A stretch of 10,329 nucleotides of DNA. It comes from SIG575 sp964507395 (lineage in GTDB: Bacteria; Bacillota; Clostridia; Oscillospirales; Acutalibacteraceae). Both the position numbers and the translations under genes were made by a program. The notes below the pieces were generated by a model, which saw only the letters and a program-made list of their open reading frames with translations, was not told the origin of the DNA and ran no database searches. This document shows, piece after piece, positions 6,310 through 10,329 of this stretch (position 1 is its first letter; each line of letters starts with the position of its first letter). Location: NCBI GenBank assembly GCA_964507395.1, contig CAZDQE010000070.1:1-10329 (forward strand), in the 5' to 3' direction.

Positions 6310-7278
6310 CTAAATTCGACATAACTCTTTACGATACATAACTTCAACCGCATCATAAGAAATCTGCGTGTTATCTGTAAGTTCAAATCCGTGCTTCTCG
6401 TAAAAGCGACGGGCACGGGAATTCTTCTCAAACACCCAAAGCAGCACACTGTTATAGTTTGTATTTTTAATTTCATCGAGGATATGATTCATCATCATTG
6501 AACCATATCCTTTGCCCCATTTGTCACATAAGCTGTGAATACAGATAAGTTCAGCACAATCTGAAAACTGAGGATTTCTTGCTTTGCTCCAAGCTGCTAT
6601 ACAATAAGGTTTACCGTCAATTTCAAGAATTGACATTTCTGCATAACCGGATTTCAGGACTTTCTCATGCATTGCTTCGGCTTTTACAATATCAGTACAT
6701 ATTTCCATATCTTCAGCAGAAATAATATCCGCAAATGCAGACTTCCACGATTCTGTTTGAATGTATGCAAGTATTTTCTCGTCACCGAGTTTGGCTTTAC
6801 GTATCTTTGTATTCATATGATTCCTTATAAACTCAACTTTCTGATTATCCTGCTTTTCTTTAACATTTATCCTATAACCATCTTGAGAAGATTTTTGATA
6901 AACTTTCAGATACTGTTCTAACGATAAAAGCATAAACTTGGTTCCTGATATATTACGGATTTTAATATCACAAATATTAATACCCGCAAACTCTTTCAAA
7001 CCTTCAATAGAAGCGTAAGAATAATCAACATCACCTTTATGAAATGTGTGTTCCTGTTCATCAATTAATGTATATCCGTGACTTTCCAAAAACAATTTAA
7101 ATTCTTTCCACTTGTCACCTGTTACAAACACTTGTGGAATAAGAATATCAATATCATCTGCATTTAATGATGAATTTGTTAAAACCTCTAATCCTAACGA
7201 GCCATATAGCAACGAAACAATATTAAATTTGTCATTAAGCATTTTTGCATTTTGTAAAAAGCAATCAAATTTAGTCAT
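6310..7278 (-). CDS. Nucleotidyltransferase-like domain fused to a GNAT acetyltransferase
   Basis: The 322 residues form two parts. Residues 1-150 resemble the Pol-beta-like nucleotidyltransferase family of Firmicutes: YGSLGLEVL (25-33) and DDIDILIP (41-48) correspond to the GS and D-x-D metal-binding motifs, and LSLEQYLKVYQKSSQDGYR (118-136) is typical of these proteins. Residues 155-322 form a GNAT domain with acetyl-CoA loop CDKWGKGYGSMMMN (251-264) and the C-terminal motif NSRARRFYEKHGF (286-298). Both are families that modify small molecules, including antibiotics, but the substrate is unknown. TGAGGT overlaps the upstream GNAT stop and the gap is only 9 bases, so the two are co-transcribed. 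Met155 has its own AAGGA site. It may therefore yield a free GNAT as well. Confidence 0.8.
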   Translation of the reverse strand: MTKFDCFLQNAKMLNDKFNIVSLLYGSLGLEVLTNSSLNADDIDILIPQVFVTGDKWKEFKLFLESHGYTLIDEQEHTFHKGDVDYSYASIEGLKEFAGINICDIKIRNISGTKFMLLSLEQYLKVYQKSSQDGYRINVKEKQDNQKVEFIRNHMNTKIRKAKLGDEKILAYIQTESWKSAFADIISAEDMEICTDIVKAEAMHEKVLKSGYAEMSILEIDGKPYCIAAWSKARNPQFSDCAELICIHSLCDKWGKGYGSMMMNHILDEIKNTNYNSVLLWVFEKNSRARRFYEKHGFELTDNTQISYDAVEVMYRKELCRI

Positions 7279-7287
7279 TGTTTTACC

Positions 7288-7704
7288 TCACAATACTTTT
7301 TGATAAATATTCTGACCGTTGATTTCAAAGATTGTTTTATAACCGCACTTTTCGTAAAAAGCATCTTCTTTAGAACCTAAAGTTATATATTTATATTGCA
7401 TTTCCCTTGCTTTTTCTTCAAAGAGTTCCATCAATTTTTTAGTGATACCTTGTCTGCGATAATCTTCATCACAGGCAACAAAACCGATTACAAGACTATC
7501 TTTGTTTTCAGCACGACCTAAAACTGCTGAAACTACCTTTTCATTGTTACAAGCATATAACAATGGTTGATTTCCGTCTCTTAACCTTCTTGACCAAGCT
7601 TCGTACCCATACAATTCTGCATTATCATTTCCTAAGATTCTATAACACATTTCAAGAACGGCTGTTAATTCTTGTTCTGTTTTAATTTCTTTAAACTCAA
7701 TCAT
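7288..7704 (-). CDS. GNAT family N-acetyltransferase
   Basis: This is a complete 138-residue single-domain GNAT. Beta strands EKVVSAVLGRAE and SLVIGFVACDEDYRR lead into acetyl-CoA loop RRQGITKKLM (83-92). FYEKCGYKT (116-124) is the usual C-terminal motif. Its substrate cannot be told. It lies 9 bases upstream of the nucleotidyltransferase-GNAT gene, forming a two-gene unit with two GNAT domains. The start is preceded only by GGGA about 9 bases upstream, a weak SD. The region ahead is decayed transposase sequence in which I see no clear promoter. Confidence 0.85.
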   Translation of the reverse strand: MIEFKEIKTEQELTAVLEMCYRILGNDNAELYGYEAWSRRLRDGNQPLLYACNNEKVVSAVLGRAENKDSLVIGFVACDEDYRRQGITKKLMELFEEKAREMQYKYITLGSKEDAFYEKCGYKTIFEINGQNIYQKVL

Positions 7705-7719
7705 ATTAAATCATTCCCA

Positions 7720-8098
7720 TAACCCTGAAGTAGATTTCCCACTTTTACCTGTAATGCCCACAACCCTTGGCCATTGGTTAGTTTCAATTATTGTAGTTGC
7801 ATTTATATTCCCTAAATGTGCATAGTCCGCTTTCATCCTGTAAAACAGTTAATAACAAATGGATATGGTCAGGCATAATTATGTATTTATCAACCCGTGT
7901 TCCTTTGTATATTTTTTCAATATTGTTTATTGCTTCTTCGACAATATTTCCGTAATCTGATAATTTGCAGGACGGACGCCCGATGGGCGCCCCTACGATG
8001 CTGCCGAATAAATTTTTCTTATCTTTTGTGCATACGGTGATATAATATGTTCCGCATGAGGAATAATCGAAACCTTTTAACCTGTTATCTTTTCGTTT
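7720..8098 (-). pseudogene. REP-associated tyrosine transposase (RAYT) remnant
   Basis: Reading down from 8098, an open frame of 104 codons begins KRKDNRLKGFDYSSCGTYYI and continues with TVCTKDKKNLFG and KYIIMPDHIHLLL. The last contains the HUH motif of Y1 transposases. The frame stops at 7784-7786 soon after LQDESG. Shifting frame, NATTIIETNQWPRVVG and following residues weakly resemble the next RAYT segment. The part that carries the catalytic Tyr (usually in a WQKSFYDH-like motif) is missing. No ATG or SD is present at the start, which abuts the stop of the GrpB-HAD gene. It is a dead copy, and it carries a REP-like palindrome inside its frame. Confidence 0.8.
7974..7997 (-). repeat. REP-like palindrome inside the RAYT frame
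   Basis: On the minus strand GTAGGGGCGCCC is followed by ATC and GGGCGTCC. The 8-bp arms 7974-7981 and 7985-7992 pair fully (one G-U) over a 3-base loop. The GTAGGGGCG-loop-CG form is what I know as a widespread dispersed palindrome in Firmicute genomes. It is translated in frame as GAPIGRPS, so it did not by itself break the gene. Confidence 0.55.
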
Positions 8099-8100
8099 TA

Positions 8101-9312
8101 TCAGATAATATCATCTCTTAGTATTTTATTGTTTACAAAATCAATCAACTGTTTCAGGTTATGTATTGTCCATTCGTCATTACTTTTACCTTTTCGGTCA
8201 AGATAAAATGAGGTAAATCCTTGTTCTCTTGCTCCGTCCGCTTCTTCCTTGCAATCATCAACAAATATACTTTCAGCAGCTGATACACCTTGTGCTTGAA
8301 GAGCAGCATTGAAAATAATCGGACTGGGTTTACCTGCACCGACTAAGGAGCTTGCAGTAAATGATGTGAAATACTTTGCGATACCAAGCTGTTGCAAGGT
8401 GAATTCGAGCGACGGTGAGGTATCGCTGATAACTCCCATTTTGTAGCCATGATTTTTGAAATATTCAAGCACCTCTACCGTTTCAGGGAATAATGCTCTG
8501 TCACCGTTACACCAAAGTTCATTCAGGAGTAATTCAGCTTTACTTTCAACATTATCTGTAACACCTTCGCCTATAAGCAAGTGATAATAATATCTCTTAA
8601 AAAACTCACGTTCATCTTGGAGTGTCTTATACCATGGCTTTCTGCCTTCGCTTGCGAGTTGAAACAGCGACATCATTTTATCGTAATCAAGTTCAAATGG
8701 CTTGCCACTCCACTCGCTGATTGTCTTATCTCGCCACTCTTCTTTTTCAGCCGTGAAATATGTCAAAGTTCCGTCACGGTCAAAGAATATTGCTTTATAT
8801 TTGTTGAGTCTGCATTTCCTGTAAATCTCTTCAATACTCGGTGATTTATAAGCAATATATTCATCTATGCTGTCTGGGTATAATTCTGCCCCTTCTTCTT
8901 TTACTTTACCGTATTTCTGTACTGCTTCGGGATTATTCCTCAAATAATCTCTGAAAGCAATATGCCTGTGAAGTTCTGCTGAAAATTCAGGGCAAACATA
9001 TAAGTGATGTTTCGGCAAATCTACATTGCCTCGATAATCAAAGGCTTCTCTGTCTTTTATTCCGAGATTTCCTTCATGTATGTAACCGAGAGATGCAAGT
9101 CTTTCAACCACAGTATCGAACACGGAATAGTCTTTAATAACAATATCAATGTCAATAATCGGTTTTGCAGAAAGCCCCTCAACAGAAGTGCTGCCGATGT
9201 GCTCAATGCTGATTATTATATCTTCTACTGCTGTCAAAATATGCTGTTTGATTGTCTCAAAATCTGTTTCCCATTGTTCGTTATACGGAACAACTACAAC
9301 TCGTTTTGCCAT
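8101..9312 (-). CDS. GrpB (UPF0157) domain fused to a HAD-family hydrolase
   Basis: With the ATG at 9312 the protein is 403 residues, starting MAKRVVVVPYNEQW as GrpB proteins do. Residues about 4-165 are GrpB, a nucleotidyltransferase-fold family: IEHIGSTSVEGLSAKPIIDI (36-55) and HLYVCPEFSAELHRHIAFRD (103-122). Residues about 171-395 are a HAD phosphatase: FFDRDGTLT with nucleophile Asp178 and Asp180, ISDTS (295-299), Lys328 in GAGKPSP, and VDD (351-353). The HAD half is complete and should be a Mg-dependent phosphohydrolase; the substrate is unknown. AGAGGTG 6 bases before 9312 fixes the start. A TTG-initiated extension to 9351 is possible but lacks an SD. It is the second gene of the leader-controlled operon with the GNAT at 9355. 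Confidence 0.85.
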   Translation of the reverse strand: MAKRVVVVPYNEQWETDFETIKQHILTAVEDIIISIEHIGSTSVEGLSAKPIIDIDIVIKDYSVFDTVVERLASLGYIHEGNLGIKDREAFDYRGNVDLPKHHLYVCPEFSAELHRHIAFRDYLRNNPEAVQKYGKVKEEGAELYPDSIDEYIAYKSPSIEEIYRKCRLNKYKAIFFDRDGTLTYFTAEKEEWRDKTISEWSGKPFELDYDKMMSLFQLASEGRKPWYKTLQDEREFFKRYYYHLLIGEGVTDNVESKAELLLNELWCNGDRALFPETVEVLEYFKNHGYKMGVISDTSPSLEFTLQQLGIAKYFTSFTASSLVGAGKPSPIIFNAALQAQGVSAAESIFVDDCKEEADGAREQGFTSFYLDRKGKSNDEWTIHNLKQLIDFVNNKILRDDII

Positions 9313-9354
9313 TTCTACACCTCTTTTAGCATCTTTTTTCAAAGCAGGCAAGAA

Positions 9355-9819
9355 CTACCCCCCCGGTTCTGTTTCAAGTCTTTTGCCTGTGTCTATGTAA
9401 CCGCATTTTGCATAGCATTTTCTGTTTTTATCCAAGTTTTCAGGAAAATCAACATATAATTTTCTCGGATTTTTCAAAAACTTTTCAGACTGTAATATCG
9501 CTTCTGTTGCTATGCCTTTGTTCTGATATTCGGGTGAAATATATACTCTGCCGAGATAATATTTTCCACAACGAAGATTCTTTACAAATGGAGTTGAACC
9601 TTTAAGCCTGTATAAAATACCGCCAACGATTTTCTCATCCGAAAGAATTGTTAAATACAGAAATTTTGGATTGTTCAATCTGCAAAGTATATCTCTTTTA
9701 TCTCTTAAATATGGATTTCCTTCGTCGTGATATTTTTCATAAAGAGGCTGAAAGGCTTTTTGCTGAATATCTGTCAGAATATCAACATCTTCCAATTTGG
9801 TTAATCTTAATGAAATCAC
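9355..9819 (-). CDS. GNAT acetyltransferase, C-terminus cut short at a G7 tract
   Basis: The 154-residue GNAT has acetyl-CoA loop VYISPEYQNKGIATEAI (92-108) and the late motif NRKCYAKCGYIDTGKRLE (132-149). It uses a GTG start 6 bases after GGAGGG. It ends EPGG-stop exactly in seven G (minus strand, 9364-9358). In the +1 frame the sequence continues VVLACFEKRC and stops at 9326, the usual kind of GNAT ending (ETEPG-VVLACFEK). That stop leaves 13 bases to the GrpB-HAD start, a normal operon gap that places the stop next to its SD. The gene is therefore probably frameshifted by a G-tract length change. The core catalytic fold is intact, so activity may remain. Its expression is probably set by the leader at 9820-9985. 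Confidence 0.8.
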   Translation of the reverse strand: MISLRLTKLEDVDILTDIQQKAFQPLYEKYHDEGNPYLRDKRDILCRLNNPKFLYLTILSDEKIVGGILYRLKGSTPFVKNLRCGKYYLGRVYISPEYQNKGIATEAILQSEKFLKNPRKLYVDFPENLDKNRKCYAKCGYIDTGKRLETEPGG

Positions 9820-9834
9820 CGTAATCCCTCCAAT

Positions 9835-9871
9835 AGAAAAAACTCCTCTGATGTGAATAATCAGAGAAGTT
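9835..9871 (-). terminator. Intrinsic terminator in the GNAT-GrpB leader
   Basis: On the minus strand AACTTCTCTGAT (9871-9860) pairs with ATCAGAGGAGTT (9852-9841) as a 12-bp stem with one G-U pair and a 7-base loop, followed by TTTT. Including the arm, six U are in a row. It ends only about 5 bases before the GNAT SD (9831-9826), so it must be bypassed for the operon to be expressed. Confidence 0.8.
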
Positions 9872-9923
9872 CAGTAAAATCGCTAAATATAAATTCAAAT
9901 TGCGGACAAAACAACATCTGATT
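9859..9923 (-). promoter_or_regulatory. Possible antiterminator pairing
   Basis: AATCAGA within the upstream ORF (9923-9917) is complementary to TCTGATT (9865-9859), which is part of the terminator's 5' arm. The 7-bp pairing would exclude the terminator. It lies directly next to the 3' arm of the larger leader hairpin (9916-9904). It is shorter than the 12-bp terminator, so it would need kinetic help from a stalled ribosome. Confidence 0.4.
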
Positions 9924-9963
9924 TAATATGTGAATCTGAATAATAAAGATAATACATTGTCAT
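9895..9963 (-). CDS. Tyr-rich 22-residue leader peptide (upstream ORF)
   Basis: AGGTGG (9974-9969) lies 5 bases before an ATG that opens a 22-codon frame. It begins MTMYYLYYSD, passes through HIKSD and ends VVLSAI. Four of codons 4-8 are UAU Tyr. It lies wholly between the promoter and the terminator of the GNAT-GrpB leader, and its start codon is inside a 13-bp stem. This is the arrangement of leader peptides that sense drug-stalled or amino-acid-starved ribosomes. The peptide itself probably has no other function. It is too short to be certain from codon statistics. The SD, the placement and the pairing are the evidence. Confidence 0.6.
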   Translation of the reverse strand: MTMYYLYYSDSHIKSDVVLSAI

Positions 9964-9970
9964 TTTGTCC
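9904..9970 (-). promoter_or_regulatory. 13-bp leader hairpin sequestering the upstream ORF start
   Basis: On the minus strand GGACAAAATGACA (9970-9958), which includes part of the SD and the ATG, pairs without a gap with TGTTGTTTTGTCC (9916-9904) near the end of the same ORF, with two G-U pairs. The loop is about 41 bases. Ribosomes on the first codons would open it, and ribosomes near the stop would cover its 3' arm. Confidence 0.6.
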
Positions 9971-9991
9971 ACCTGCCTTTCATTTTTTCTT

Positions 9992-10020
9992 ATTGTAACA
10001 ATATAGAAATAATTTGTCAA
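9992..10020 (-). promoter_or_regulatory. Strong promoter of the GNAT-GrpB operon
   Basis: On the minus strand a consensus TTGACA (10020-10015) and TACAAT (9997-9992) are exactly 17 bases apart. Transcription should start near 9985, giving a leader of about 166 nt before the GTG at 9819. This is the best-matching -35 in the window, which fits a promoter that is always on and controlled downstream by attenuation. Confidence 0.85.
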
Positions 10021-10075
10021 CCTATACAGTATAACTTTCAAAAAAATCATACTAAAAATATTGTACCACACTTAA

Positions 10076-10257
10076 TGAAATATTGCTGCGCAATATGAAA
10101 TAATCCTGCAATTATGAAATATTTTGTCAAAGGACAAAATGTGAAATAAAATCCGCCTAATAATCATATGCGTTAGCATATTTCATATCAAAGATATTTC
10201 ACTCGCCGTCAGGCGAATTTCATTGAAAAAAGCACTTGCGATTACAAGTGCTTTTTT
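10076..10257. repeat. Hairpin cluster joined by TGAAAT / ATTTCA words
   Basis: Five short hairpins lie in a row: 10080-10096 (7 bp), 10121-10140 (8 bp), 10166-10181 (6 bp), 10185-10197 (5 bp) and 10203-10216 (5 bp, GC-rich). A terminator-like hairpin follows. TGAAAT occurs at 10076, 10096, 10115 and 10142. Its complement ATTTCA occurs at 10180, 10196 and 10217, so the cluster is roughly mirror-symmetric. I recall closely similar blocks in intergenic DNA of Ruminococcus-like genomes, but could not check this. The function is unknown. It is not a CRISPR: units vary in length and the spacers are themselves palindromes. Confidence 0.6.
10226..10257. terminator. Bidirectional terminator
   Basis: AAAAAAGCACTTG (10226-10238) is the exact complement of CAAGTGCTTTTTT (10245-10257) over a 6-base loop, so either strand reads a 7-bp GC-containing stem followed by six U. 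It can insulate the hairpin cluster from both sides and would also serve a minus-strand gene ending near 10289. Confidence 0.75.
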
Positions 10258-10288
10258 CCTGGGATTCGTATCCTTTTTTTGAACCCCT

Positions 10289-10327
10289 TTATTTTTTATA
10301 AATCCCTTCTTCATACCATATGCGGTT
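10289..10327 (-). CDS. Possible 3' end of a gene entering from the right edge
   Basis: On the minus strand the frame NRIWYEEGIYKK runs in from the window edge and stops with TAA at 10291-10289, about 30 bases before the bidirectional terminator. Only 12 codons are visible. The family cannot be named and the frame could be chance. Confidence 0.2.
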   Translation of the reverse strand, partial: NRIWYEEGIYKK

Positions 10328-10329
10328 CA

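Noticed and set aside
7708..7800. P-loop-like string VVGITGKSGKST next to the RAYT remnant
   Set aside because: It is short, followed by a stop and not followed by any NTPase sequence. It is better explained as frameshifted RAYT C-terminal sequence.
9313..9351. Longer TTG start for the GrpB-HAD protein
   Set aside because: No SD precedes it, the extra 13 residues are the GNAT tail read in another frame, and the ATG at 9312 has a good SD and the usual GrpB opening.
10076..10257. CRISPR array
   Set aside because: The constant words are only 6 bases, spacing is irregular, spacers are palindromes and no cas gene is present.

Overview
This window is AT-rich DNA with strong Shine-Dalgarno sites, TTGACA/TATAAT-type promoters, GNU-style stem-plus-U-tract terminators and gene families typical of gut Clostridia. 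These include a DUF6809-like small protein, YD-repeat lipoprotein sequence, a GH110-like beta-helix protein and a REP-associated tyrosine transposase (RAYT). I infer a Firmicute of the Ruminococcus/Oscillospiraceae type. The taxon is inferred from style and was not tested. The mix of single-enzyme resistance-like genes, gene fragments, foldback repeats and frameshifts marks it as accessory DNA.

Left part (1-2630, plus strand). A terminator closes an unseen upstream gene. A small DUF6809-like gene (191-484) follows, flanked by two near-identical 15-bp repeats (81-95 and 638-652). A strong promoter (695-723) starts an RNA that folds at once into a long nested stem (731-836) and meets a terminator (864-890) only about 20 bases before a lipoprotein start codon. 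A second hairpin would exclude that terminator. The lipoprotein is split by a one-base frameshift into a signal-peptide piece (914-1090) and a YD-repeat plus DUF5067-like body (1107-2234). Downstream lie a 161-bp foldback element (2309-2469) with a TAAA duplication and an 18-bp hairpin.

Middle (2631-6240, minus strand). A secreted GH110-like right-handed beta-helix protein has its own promoter. It is followed by a PNP/UDP-family nucleoside phosphorylase and by an ABC-exporter ATPase domain that has lost its membrane domain. The first 13 or so residues of that ATPase look borrowed from another P-loop protein.

Right part (6310-9985, minus strand). Several small enzymes of types often linked to modification or detoxification of small molecules lie in one direction: GNAT (9355-9819), GrpB-HAD fusion (8101-9312), a decayed RAYT carrying a REP-like palindrome, GNAT (7288-7704), and a nucleotidyltransferase-GNAT fusion (6310-7278). 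The first two form an operon. Its 166-nt leader holds a strong promoter, a 22-codon Tyr-rich upstream ORF, a 13-bp hairpin hiding that ORF's start, a possible antiterminator and an intrinsic terminator just before the SD. This is the layout of ribosome-stalling attenuation, as in antibiotic-inducible resistance genes, and it is the most interesting system here. The first GNAT also ends prematurely at a G7 tract, and a change of +1 or -2 G would restore a family-like C-terminus ending 13 bases before the next gene.

Right edge (10072-10329). A cluster of short hairpins joined by TGAAAT/ATTTCA words ends in a symmetrical bidirectional terminator. Past it there may be the very end of another minus-strand gene.
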